Shown piece after piece: positions 12,155 through 20,399 of a stretch of 64,000 nt of DNA. The notes under the pieces are model-generated. The model had not been told where the DNA came from and did not search any database. It worked only from the letters and a program-made list of their open reading frames with translations. This DNA comes from Carya illinoinensis (taxonomy: Eukaryota > Streptophyta > Magnoliopsida > Fagales > Juglandaceae). The number at the start of each line of letters is the position of its first letter. Positions within the stretch are counted from its first letter, which is position 1. The stretch covers positions 15,662,501-15,726,500 of the forward strand of contig NC_056753.1 in NCBI RefSeq assembly GCF_018687715.1, read 5' to 3'. Position numbers and translations under genes: made by a program.

Positions 12155-15100
12155 GAAAAATTTGGGCTTTTGGGGAAGACAATGTAATCCTTTCAACCCC
12201 TAGGGGTTGGCTCAAGTGATAAACGCCTTAGGCTTGAGCGTATGCTCCCTTCAGGTTTAAGATTCAAATCCCCTTGGGTGCAAATAATCTTTAGGCGCCA
12301 TCGGACTGAAAGATTTTTCCCTTGAATTACCCGAGGGGTACTTGAGGAAAACTCCTTGCCGAGGGCCTGTGCACCCCCGGGATCAGTCGGGACGCTGTTC
12401 TCAGACACCCGATGCCAATAAAAAAAAAAAATTAAATCTTTAAATAGAGCCCTTGTTTAAATATGTAATCTCTAAACATAAAAACATCAACAAAAAACCT
12501 AAGCAATTGCAGGGGTTGAATCCCAGGAGAGAAAATCAAGTGACAAAGCATTAATTGGCAATCATTAGAAAGCATAAAAACAAGTAACAGATATTGAAGC
12601 AAGAAGATGGAGAACAGTAAATGTTAAAAATGTAACATTCTCTCAATCGTTAAAGTGTCTTTCACTATAAACATAAAACATGGATACTTGAAGACAACTA
12701 AAAGGTTAAAAAGATGTAGCTAAACAAGTGCACCCAATAGAAATAATAACTACAAATTCATACATAGACTCACCCGAAGAATTTGACGGAAGAGAAAAGC
12801 AGTGATGGAAATCACTAAGGTAAGCATTTTCATGAACCTGAAAAGTTAAAACTCATTTCAAATTGTATAACAAACTATAGCATTTCACAATCATATCAAG
12901 AGGACTACAACTTCTTCAGTCCACATCAGCAAATACAGGGTGAACATAAGAGTTTGGTAGGTGATGAGCGAAAATTGTTACGGTTAGTAAAATTATTATT
13001 ACCATTGTTTATTTTTCTCTTGTAAATCAAGGAGTTCACTTATTCTTCATGTAAACGTTTATTACATTAGTAGTTTTCGTGATTTTCCCTTAGTGTTAAT
13101 CAAGTAAAAGCAATAATAAGAGTAACTTGAGTGATCTGCCTTCAGGAGCAACTATAGTTGGCCCTCTAAGATTGGCCGCATCAGGAAGTCCTCACTATAA
13201 AGATAGAAAGTGTTCATCACACCATTAGCACATTTATCAGCTCACATGTGATTCTATACATTAGCTTAACTAAAAAAAAAAAAAAGACACATATTGAAAA
13301 TGCAAATTTCAAATTTTGGTTGGTTAAAAGGGAAACCAAACCAAAGTCAACACTTAAGATTACAGCCTACTTTAAAAAAAAAAAAAAAAAAAAAAAAAGA
13401 TTAAAGCTTAAAGAATCACTGCAATTGATAAGGCATACCAATTTTATTAGTTAAGAAAATCCAAGTTAAGAAATATTGACAACCATCCTCTAGCAGAAAC
13501 ACAATCTAATAATACAAGTATTACTTACCACGCTCTCAGAATTATGACGGCACCTTCCAGCACAGAAATCAAAAACACCAGCATAAGTTCCTGCAAGAAC
13601 AATTGCAGATATATATTACCCTAGAAGAAATTCAACAGAAAGGCTGCTATCTGCTAGAAAAGAAACCAAATTTAGCTCAGTTCATATCCACTTAACACGT
13701 CTAGGGGATCAATATCCACATTGAGAGTGACCCAGACCCAAGCCAAACATAGCAATGTACCATCAGTCATCAATGCTTGTTAGATCCTATGTTCTTTCCC
13801 ACATACTGTAATTGCTTCTTCTCCAAAAAATAAAGGTCCATTACTACAGTTACCCACAATAATTGATTTTACTTTAAATTTTAGGGGATGTTTGGAAATT
13901 GTTTTGGTCTCATCTCATTTCTTTCCCAAACATCACTCAAATACAAACACTTTTAAACAAAAAACAATTCAAATTTTTCAAATCCCAAAATAAAAACACT
14001 ATCAAAAAATAATATTCTAATAATATTTTAACTTTATAATATTTTTTATTCAACCTTTTCTCTCTCCTTTCCCAAAACTCCATAAAACATTAACTCAAAC
14101 CATCTCACTACTATTCACAAACCATCTTACCACCATTCACAAAATTCTCATCTCATCTCATTCCCCAAGCATCCCCTTAAACTCAAAGATCTCCTACATG
14201 AGATCTAAATGCTAGGTATAGCAGTCCATGTAGGTCAAACTTACAAACTATACCTTCCAACAAAAGAACGAACTACTTCTCAATAAGAAAGTAAAATTTA
14301 CCCTTATCTTTTTGGTTCAGAAACAGCATTTTACCTGCAGTTGCTTGTTTAGCAATTTTCACCTTCAGTACCTGTTCCTTTTGTGTCTGCAGAAGAACTC
14401 CAGAAAAGTGAAGATACTTTTGAAAAAAGAGAGGGATAAAATAAAACCCGAAAAAGAAAAGGAAAAAAAAAAGGAACACAAATATACCCGTGACGGATTT
14501 AGGCAGCACGAAACACAAAACTCATAGGAGTTGCAACATTGCGAGAGAAGGTTGCATCCACTGAAACAAGAAAAACAGATGTGAGCTTGCCAAGTTGCTT
14601 TGAAGGTAAGTAGTACAGAGCCTAATTTAGAAAAACTCACTGACAAGAGAATTTCTCTGCTTTTCCAGGACAGCAGCCAGACTGTGGATCCATTGATAAA
14701 GCATCACATACACGGCCTACAATATGTATATCACTTAGGAGACGAAACGAAAGAAAAGGCAATAATGCAACAGTGCAACCTTTGTCAAGTTGCAATTATT
14801 AAAGTGAAAATGAAGGAATACATAAAAAACAAGAACAGGTCTGGCATTACCACCATGCATTTAAGAACAATTTTGAAACAACCATAGTAGATGGCCACCA
14901 AAATTGAGTTCCCAAATGCTGGAGGACACTAGGGTACCAATGGCAGCCATAGCAAGCACGATTTAGCCCCACAAAGCTCAAGGGAAGTATCAATTGACAT
15001 CTTTTTCCATTGTATGCTTCCTATACACTTGGGTTGCACCCCTCAGCGCTTTTTAATATGATTACAATACTTATCCGGAATAAAATTAATGATGTGTCAT

Positions 15101-18100
15101 ACAGGTTTTTATAGGACCTTAATCTTGTCACGCCTGAGACTTAATTAAAGGGTAAAATCACTCTCAAATTATATCATATGTTACTTGCCTTTTCTTGTAA
15201 GTCTTTTTATGCATCAATTATAAGATATGAAAGTTACTTATCAAAACAAAAAATTATAAGATATGAAAGGTAAGGTTTTGCAAATGCTTTAGCGAGATGC
15301 TTGTGCTACATTATATTTAATTTATGTGCTCACGTCATGCAAGTTTTAAGGATACACACGATATGAAAGTTATGAGAAACGAAAAGGAACAAAATGAATG
15401 AATAATGATGTATGTGACTGTATTAAGAACATCTTGGTTGTTAAATGACGCGCCATGGTACCATTGCAAAAAAGGCCGATGCAACAATCATTGTGTCATC
15501 CATAGAGGTTGACACACCCAAGTAAGCCATCGCTTATTGAGTGCTTTCATACCTAATACAAATCCACTAGTGGCCATGGAAACAGAGTTAGGATTATTGT
15601 GATTGCCAACCCTAACACAAGTTGTATACAAGTTGTATATGTGTGTAGCAACCCAAGAATTTCAAAGAATGCGCATTTTTTTTCTGTGTAAACTGTTCAC
15701 TTGATACTTCTCTACGATAAAGGATGCTTGCAACTCTTTTTATTTTTGTTTATATGTTTTGAAATATTTTTTTTTTTTTGGCAAGTAAAAATATTTTATA
15801 TATCAAAAGGAGTGACCAAGTACACTAAACGTATACAAGAAAACACCTAACCCATAATAAAGAGCCCCTAATGACCCAAAAAAGCCCGTGAAAAAGGACT
15901 GTTTTCAGTCTGCGCTTTCCACAAGGCCCTAATACAAGGGCAACCCTCTCAGTTCCCGTGGAAAAAACTTTGGAAACACAAGGCGCCTCTCAAAGCGGCG
16001 TTTTTCGTGTGGACCGCTTCTCTGGGTAAGATCCTCACAACGGATAATTTGAGAAAACGGAGGGTTATCATTATAGATTGGTGTTGTATGTGCAGAAAGG
16101 GGGGTGAATCCGTGGACCATCTATTATTACATTGTGAGGTAGCTAGAGGGTTATGGAATGAGGTTTTTCGTAGACTCAACTTGGGCTGGGTTATGCCAGA
16201 CTCAGTAGTGGCAGCTATTGCTAGCTGGACAGGTTTGAGAGGCAATAACCAGATAAAGGCGATTTGGAAGATGATCCCGATATGCATTATGTGGTGCATA
16301 TGGAAGGAACGCAACGAACGGACTTTCGAGGACAAAGAGAGATCAATGGAGGAGCTGAAAGTTTTCTTTTTTAGAACTCTTTGTACTTGGGCTATTGCTA
16401 TTAGTTTTAATGGCCAAAGCCTACATGATTTTCTTACGTCTGTGGATCCTACATAATCTAGGACATTCTTTGTACTGAACGTGGCATTTTGCCTATTCTT
16501 TTATTAATATACTCTTTTACTTCTCTCAAAAAAAAAAAACAAACCAAAATACACTAATCCCAACACTACCCAAAATACCCAAAAAATTACCCTGAACCTC
16601 AACCCCTTGTTTCCCGTAGAACTAATACCCAAGCCTAACCCAGCCCCTTGTGTTTCCCGTCTTTACATTGCCCTCTCTTTAGACTTTCCTCTACTTTAGC
16701 TACCTTCTTGAGCGTCATAGTTAATTGCCCAAGAAAGACGTTGTAACTCCCTGTTTTTCTTGAAACTTTTGGTTTCAAGCGCGTGGCTTGCCTCAATCGC
16801 GGTGATTTGAAATATCCCAAGCAACAATGAGGATTACTACGCAGGTTAATAGTGGGGGCAACAACCCAGTCAAGGTTATGTAGGCTATATGACTTATGTT
16901 TAGAATTATTATGAAATTGCGGTTTCTCTCAAGTTTTAACATGCTGGATTTTATTCATTTATAATGTTGAGATCTAATAATGTGGTCGATGGTACTTGAA
17001 GTCAATATTGTTTATAGAACTCTTATTATCAACTGCTATGAAAAGTATGAAGTAGCACTTCTAACCTTTATCTTTTTTTTTTTTTTTTTTTTTTGGATAG
17101 GTTAGTAAGAAAGTGGCATTCCTAACCTTATCGGGTAGGGATTTTACAAATCCTATATTCATATTACTCAGGAAAGTAAAGTGTATTATCCCATTTTGAA
17201 AAGAATTTAATCTATAAAACTTTGATTAGAGGTACATTGTCGCAATCGCCCATTATGTATAACTCTTTCTCTAACAACTCAAGTCAGTTTGCAAACTGAT
17301 ATTAAAAGTCATCCACCAAGACCAAGAGAAAAAGACCCAGAACATTATGGGAATATCTAGAATAACTACTGCTTGAGAAAGTGCTTTATCAATCTTTCGT
17401 ATTAATAATGCAGAGAAAAAGGTCACAAAGAGAGAAACAGACCAAATAGAAACCCGGACAGGAAACATGCTCACCATTATCATCAGAGAGCAAATATCTT
17501 CCTTGTACAGTATTTCTGCAAATGGATTTCTCTAGAAACCCAATATCCTTCCTGCAATGGTGGAAGGGGATAAATAAGAATACAAACCTGACTACCAATA
17601 GCATTAAATAGGGCCAAAGGAAAAAAAATGTAGAAAGCAAAATAAGTTAAATCAATATCAACAATTTCAAAGAAGCAGCTTGGATGTTTGATTCCAAAGG
17701 GAAAAAAATCATGCTTGGTATAATATAACAATCACTGCTCAAAACATCAATTATCCATAATCTTTGTCAAATGCATGCACATACAGGTGCACACTTGCAA
17801 ACACATGCAAATGGAAATATTTAAATAAATGGAATGATACCATAAGGGTTTACACCACATTGTAGGTGAAAGTGCTACGCACACTTCAGCACAAAAGCCA
17901 TCTAGAGCCTAGGTGCTAAGCAGAAGAGCCAATTATAGAAGTAAAGCGCATGTTTTTAAAAATGATATGTAATGACCAAAGATCTATAAATACCTGATGA
18001 TATTTGATTACATCAGTTTCTGTGTCTTGAATTGTATAGGCGTCTACTGTGCTAGTGTCAGGCAGGATATATCTCTACTGTAAATGTGTCTATAAAAAGG

Positions 18101-19608
18101 GCGTCTGTATGTAAATAAAGGCATTCAGAACTCATCTGAAGCCATTCCATTCCCTCTCTCGCTCTTCCAAATCTCCAAATATCCTCTCTTGTAATCTATG
18201 CACATTAAAAGGGCACTATTTTAAATGTATATAGCTTTCGGCATGTGAAGCACTTGGCACTATGCGCTTTATGCCGAAGCATGCTTTTACCAACACCGTA
18301 CCACCTTGATATTCTTCCAATAAGCATCATTATGTTACAATGGAGATTGTCCCTCTTCATAAATTTTCCTTATGATAAAGAATGCAAAATGTTTTCTTTC
18401 TTCAATTTGCATTTTACTTTTTCAGTCAGCAAATGTAACATTTTACAGCCTAAACAATTAACATATAAAGACGAGATGCAGAATTTAGAAAAGACAAAAA
18501 GGCAACTTCTTTCACCAAAAAAAAAATACAAAGAAAGAAAGAAAATGTAATTAAATATTAAAAGTAATCTCCCAATTCCCATTGTGTGCTTCTTCAATTA
18601 CGTTTTAAAATCATAAAAAGATTATTTGTAAAAGGAAAGCTTGATCTCAAACTAAACTTTCAGCTATAGCTTCTTTTTTGCAAAATGGACCAAGCCAAAT
18701 TACTCTATGTGAACTTGTGTATAGAAAGTACAGGATCCAGAAAATTTATTGAACTACAATTCACCATCGTTTCACACCCACATTGAAAACCATTTTACTC
18801 ACACATTTTCATTTGAATTTGGTAAATTGCTAGCTAAAAGACCCCAAGGGTTGGCTCAATTGGTGAAGGACTTGGTCTTAGGGTACCACTCCCTTCAAGG
18901 TCCAAGGTTCAATACCTCATAGGTGCAAATAATCCTTTGGGCCACACCCCTAGTGAAAAGCCAGCGATTTACCCAATTCCATGTAGAAACTTCCGAGGGT
19001 GTGGTGCACGGGACTGGAGTTTACTTTGCAAGGGTGGGTTTGAAGAACCTGCCTTGGAGAGGTTCCCGACATTTAACAAAAAAAAAGAAGCTAGCTAAAA
19101 CATTGCAATTAAAAAAAGAAAGCTTTTCGAAGGAATCGCCAAAAAGAACGAATTTCGCTGATAAAACGCATAGATACACACTGTAAGAAGGCGATCACAA
19201 ACTGAACTTCTCACAATAAGAGCTCGAAAACAGAACAGAAAGCGAATCATTTCGTAAATTTCACACAAAAAAGCGTCATTCGGTCGATGCAAATTCAATA
19301 GAAGGAAACGAGTGACTAAATATTCAACCTTTCACTATTTTTTACCCAAAAGAAGCAAATAACGAAACGGCAATAAACAGCGATTCAAAAATTTCAAATC
19401 TCCGCCTCTCCTTTGTTCCCTCTTCAACCAAGAAGTGCACACAAAACCCAAATGATATTGAAATCCACGGAGAATTCCACACATTGAAAAAACCGAAAAC
19501 GAGGGGAAGAAAAGATTACCTGATGGCGGAAATTCTGGGCGAGAATTGAAAAATAAAAACGTGCAAGAATATCCAGAATAGATTCAACCAAGAATTGAAC
19601 ATTCTCAT
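2819..19608 (-). CDS. DUF2054 / SPRING (C12orf49)-like secreted cysteine-rich protein, 11 coding exons
   Basis: Exons in coding order: 19608-19520, 17551-17475, 14716-14641, 14560-14488, 14386-14335, 13590-13529, 12837-12774, 5950-5893, 5562-5476, 4749-4656, 2911-2819. All junctions are GT-AG, all phases join, and the product is 274 residues. Residues 1-29 form a hydrophobic signal peptide (MRMFNSWLNLFWIFLHVF). The core has CDALSMDPQSGCCPG, then the family hallmark CCNSYEFCVSCCLNPSR (~89-105), a helical linker, FCAGRCRHNSESV (~131-143) and VHENAYLSDFHHCF. The C-terminal third (~184-274) is a separate cysteine-rich module (ESCDSVC, QSCVPNK, TCKGACLAS, NPGACLFTRAQ, RRLCPCA-stop). Human SPRING is a Golgi/ER membrane protein needed for site-1 protease activity and SREBP processing; plant homologues are poorly characterised, so function here is inferred. 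The first ATG follows a GA-rich leader; a second ATG lies two codons later. Intron 7 is 6.8 kb. Confidence 0.93.
3010..3135. mobile_element. 126-bp MITE with ~32-bp terminal inverted repeats
   Basis: The left end ATCAGCCACTGTTCA and the right end TGAATAGTGGCTGAT are inverted copies. The pairing extends inward to CACCACACAC and GTGTGTGGTGTGG, giving a hairpin-forming element. The short interior has three direct copies of a TTTTCATAGG motif. It sits in the last intron (between exons 10 and 11) of the DUF2054/SPRING-like gene. No clear target duplication was seen. Confidence 0.7.
3136..4655. other. Intron sequence with a GGTGGC/GCCACC-rich island
   Basis: Part of the last intron of the minus-strand gene. 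Positions 3870-4012 form a GC-rich island in which GGTGGC and its complement GCCACC recur many times, so the strand can fold back on itself. It is flanked by T-rich and AT-rich DNA, with a poly(A) run at 4449-4470. The overlapping small frame at 3843-4094 is not considered a gene. Confidence 0.45.
5954..6000 (-). mobile_element. Micro-insertion of a LINE 3' tail with target duplication
   Basis: A segment of ~17 bases (TTTTTTTGATAAGTAAA; on the minus strand a TTTACTTATC tail plus poly(A)) is flanked by GTGCAGAGGAATTTT (5954-5968) and GTGCAGAGGGATTTT (5986-6000), 14 of 15 identical. Only the final ~10 bases of a retroelement seem to have been inserted. It lies immediately upstream of the exon 8 splice acceptor (AG at 5951-5952) of the DUF2054/SPRING-like gene. 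Confidence 0.65.
6045..6110 (-). mobile_element. Two further LINE-tail micro-insertions
   Basis: First: ATCTAAAAGTT at 6045-6055 and 6076-6086 flanks 20 bases containing TTTTTGATAAGTAAA. Second: GAATC at 6087-6091 and 6106-6110 flanks TTGTTTTTGATAAG. Both carry the complement of the same CTTATCAAAAA end in minus orientation. The second duplication is only five bases, so it is weaker evidence alone. Confidence 0.5.
6930..7078 (+). repeat. Tandem duplication of a ~75-bp unit
   Basis: GGCCAAGG(A/G)GGATGCAAGT begins at 6930 and again at 7005. Both copies continue through GCCATGTGTCA and CCTAAATTAGGGCTTAGGAG with few differences. It is a simple local duplication within the LTR-like block. Confidence 0.8.
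7074..7112. repeat. (ATT)n microsatellite
   Basis: About 13 uninterrupted ATT trinucleotides directly after the 75-bp duplication. Confidence 0.95.
8045..8340 (+). repeat. Degenerate ~43-45 bp tandem array in LTR family B
   Basis: About seven decayed units share the core CAAGCGTGGTTCACC followed by a TATGATATGC-like half (for example near 8104, 8145, 8186, 8229, 8268 and 8316). Unit spacing is roughly 40-50 bases. It lies in the 3' half of the LTR, upstream of the terminal GGGTGTTACA. Confidence 0.65.
8901..8942 (+). mobile_element. 20-bp LINE-tail micro-insertion with 11-bp target duplication
   Basis: GAATATACGTA occurs at 8901-8911 and 8932-8942. Between them is only CTTATC, a run of A, then TTAT. 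The two perfect copies around a tail plus poly(A) are the footprint of target-primed reverse transcription that stopped almost at once. Confidence 0.75.
8978..9092. repeat. GC-rich inverted-repeat segment
   Basis: CCCTGCACCCGC at the left faces GCGGGGTGCAGGG at the right across ~115 bp. The block is far more GC-rich than its surroundings and abuts the LTR end at 8973. It could be a small MITE or a remnant of the element next to it. The frames crossing it (8824-9132 and 9001-9255) have no recognisable domain. Confidence 0.35.
9720..9853 (+). repeat. Dispersed repeat, copy 1
   Basis: Shares with 11515-11660 and 11790-11930 the ordered blocks CACATTRCTT, AAGTTCAAGCC-like, TTTATAATGATTT, CTAGTCCTTTTGGA and a closing ATGTGG. 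The three copies run in the same orientation. Element class unknown. Confidence 0.5.
9930..10600. repeat. Very AT-rich island bounded by GGTCC/GACC-rich segments
   Basis: About 500 bp (9960-10470) made almost wholly of A and T, with many diverged ATACTA/TATAGT repeats. The left border contains GACCGGTAGCTATTGGTCC. The right border (10490-10590) is dense in GGTCC, GACCAGAC and GGTCCGGTCC motifs. Similar GGTCC/CCGGTT clusters with an AT core recur at 25.9-26.1 kb. It may be a decayed transposon or a slippage-prone minisatellite; no ORF is present. Confidence 0.4.
10601..11514. other. Intron 7 sequence without recognised features
   Basis: AT-rich non-coding DNA between the AT island and the second dispersed repeat. 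The frame at 10844-11029 has no recognisable domain. Nothing else could be supported. Confidence 0.45.
11515..11930 (+). repeat. Dispersed repeat, copies 2 and 3 in tandem
   Basis: The second (about 11515-11660) and third (about 11790-11930) copies of the 9720-9853 repeat lie about 270 bp apart. Both have GGTGAA(C/T)GGG, a TATTGCTTG/CATTGCTTG block, GAAGTTCAAGCC, and CTAGTCCTTTTGGAG. Their spacing suggests a local tandem duplication or two independent insertions. Confidence 0.55.
12194..12432 (+). mobile_element. tRNA-derived SINE
   Basis: Begins near ACCCCTAGGGGTTGG, has a box-A-like TTGGCTCAAGTGATAAACGC and a box-B-like GTTTAAGATTCAAATCCC about 50 bases later, then a tRNA-unrelated body and an A-run at 12420-12431. 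Flanking TAATCCTTT and TAAATCTTT form a degenerate target duplication. It is not a functional tRNA: no cloverleaf follows box B and the head merges into a longer body. The same head occurs at 18840. It lies in intron 7, near exon 7 of the minus-strand gene. Confidence 0.75.
13883..14177 (-). mobile_element. 295-bp hAT-like MITE (Fagales-type)
   Basis: The ends AGGGGATGTTTGG and CCAAGCATCCCCT are inverted copies. The interior has the CATCTCATTTC / AAACATCACTCAAATAC / TTTCCCAAAAC style of a high-copy tree MITE. Relatives are at 45791-45985, 54044-54165 and 55566-55690. Flanking bases give only a partial 8-bp match (TAAATTTT and TAAACTCA). It sits between exons 5 and 6 of the DUF2054/SPRING-like gene. 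Confidence 0.7.
14888..15208 (+). mobile_element. Intron DNA with a LINE 3'-tail fragment (15009-15076)
   Basis: GTATGCTTCCTATACACTTG, GGGTTGCACCCCTCAGCGCT and TTTTAATATG form the 3' UTR end of a plant LINE family that normally finishes with ACTTATC plus poly(A). Here it finishes ATACTTATCCGGA and lacks the A-run. The micro-insertions in this window carry the same ACTTATC end. The rest of this stretch has no recognised feature. Confidence 0.5.
15216..15269 (+). mobile_element. 18-bp LINE-tail micro-insertion with 18-bp target duplication
   Basis: AATTATAAGATATGAAAG occurs perfectly at 15216-15233 and 15252-15269. The insert is only TTACTTATCAAAACAAAA. This is the clearest case of an almost completely 5'-truncated retroinsertion in the window. 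Confidence 0.8.
15766..15895 (-). mobile_element. LINE 3' UTR fragment with poly(A), minus strand
   Basis: On the minus strand the sequence runs GTTTTCTTGTATACGTTTAG, TGTACTTGGTCACTCC and TACTTGCC, then ends in an A-run (T-run at 15767-15779). The flanks AAATATTTT and AAAATATTTT resemble a target duplication on either side of the tail. A plus-strand LINE abuts it at ~15896, and its upstream part may continue beyond 16541. Confidence 0.5.
15896..16539 (+). pseudogene. 5'-truncated LINE: zf-RVT domain and 3' end
   Basis: An open frame from about 15930 to the stop at 16456 encodes the C-terminal part of a plant LINE ORF2. It has PWKKLWKHKAPLK and FFVWTASLGKI, then the RT-associated zinc-binding motif CCMCRKGGESVDHLLLHC (C-x2-C...H-x4-C, a zf-RVT signature), then WCIWKERNERTFE. 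A 3' UTR of ~70 bp ends in a poly(A) run at 16528-16539. RT and endonuclease are absent, as expected of 5' truncation during target-primed reverse transcription. It lies in intron 2 of the minus-strand gene, on the opposite strand. The surviving frame is intact, so the insertion may be fairly young. Confidence 0.85.
16541..17049. other. Unassigned intron DNA
   Basis: Begins C/A-rich (ACCAAAATACACTAATCCC) and may be the interrupted remainder of the minus-strand LINE 3' UTR at 15766-15895. A minus frame at 16635-16820 has no domain I recognise. Nothing else is evident. Confidence 0.35.
17050..17132 (-). mobile_element. Poly(A)-tailed micro-insertion with ~22-bp imperfect target duplication
   Basis: AAGTAGCACTTCTAACC... 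at 17050-17072 and AAGTGGCATTCCTAACC... at 17111-17132 are near-identical. Between them lies a T-run of about 24 followed by GGATAGGTTAGTAAGA (minus strand TCTTACTAACCTATCC plus poly(A)). Divergence between the copies suggests an old event. Confidence 0.6.
17985..18200 (+). mobile_element. Possible short LTR fragment with TATA box
   Basis: TATAAAAAGG at 18091-18100 and an AATAAA-like GTAAATAAAGG about 20 bases later precede a CT-rich stretch (CCATTCCCTCTCTCGCTC) and TTGTAATCTATGCA. This order suits the promoter, R and end of a short Copia-type LTR. No coding region and no clear target duplication were seen. Confidence 0.35.
18829..19100 (+). mobile_element. tRNA-derived SINE with perfect 11-bp target duplication
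   Basis: GCTAGCTAAAA at 18829-18839 and 19090-19100 flanks a 250-bp body. The body starts GACCCCAAGGGTTGGCTCAA (box-A-like), has box-B-like AGGTTCAATACC, and ends ACATTTAAC plus an A-run near 19078-19086. It belongs to the same broad family as 12194-12432, but the bodies differ. It lies in intron 1 of the minus-strand gene, about 420 bp from exon 1. Confidence 0.88.
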
Positions 19609-19760
19609 CTCGAATGAGAAAATTTTGAAAAAGGAAAATAGCTCTTGTTAGGGGGATGAAAATTGGATTGAGCCAGAGACAATTTCCTTCCCTATGGACT
19701 CTCTGTCTCTCTTCCCGGTACCTCTCGATAATAACTCGGTGAGCTTTCGATAAAAATAAC
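19609..19760 (-). promoter_or_regulatory. 5' leader and promoter-proximal region of the DUF2054/SPRING-like gene
   Basis: Upstream of the start codon at 19608 the minus strand reads a purine-rich leader (GGGAAGAGAGACAGAGAG near 19715-19697). Such GA tracts are common in plant 5' UTRs. No convincing TATA box could be fixed. Confidence 0.4.
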
Positions 19761-20399
19761 TAGTAATTTGGACATCTTCTACTTGAAAGCCATTCGTTGT
19801 ATTCTACTGACACGATGACGAGATTTAATTTATAATAGATTTTAATTTTAAATTTTTTTAATGAATTAAATTTGTCGTATCAATAAAATATTTTTTTAAG
19901 AAAAATCGTCATAATTCTTTTAAAAAAAAATTACATCTATAACTAGATACATTCTATCATAATATCATGATATTATAAATTAAAATGTCAGACATGATAT
20001 CATAAATTAAAATAATTTATTTGGAGCTTTACCAATATGCTATTTTTTTTATTGGTCTGATCTTCACTATTACTTATACTTTATACAGATAAACATCTAA
20101 AAGATAATACTTTCTATTTAAACAAATACTCAATCTCACCCTTCATAAAAAGAGATAACTCAACCTATACAGACAAACATCAAAAAAATGAACTATTTTT
20201 TTATTTTAATTAACAAAAATGAAACCAAAAAGAAAAGCAGTGAAGTGTATATAATCATAACAAGTAGTGAAGTGTTTTAAAGAAAATGGATATCAAATTC
20301 ACAAAGATGAATTTTTGTTATTAAGTATTGAAATTTATTAAATTAATTACTATTTAGAAAACCAAAAAAAATATAAAGATTCCACTGTCTAAATTAAAT
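19761..20399. other. AT-rich intergenic DNA
   Basis: No ORF, gene or clear repeat recognised. It includes the distal promoter region of the minus-strand gene. Confidence 0.4.

Noticed and set aside
12194..12300. Possible tRNA gene from box A and box B motifs
   Set aside because: No full cloverleaf or anticodon arm can be drawn. The region continues into a SINE body with an A-tail, and a related copy has a target duplication.
14273..14646. Single ORF of 81-95 residues as the whole gene around the CCNSYE motif
   Set aside because: These frames run through introns; the true coding parts are exons 4 and 5 of the 11-exon gene, bounded by GT and AG.
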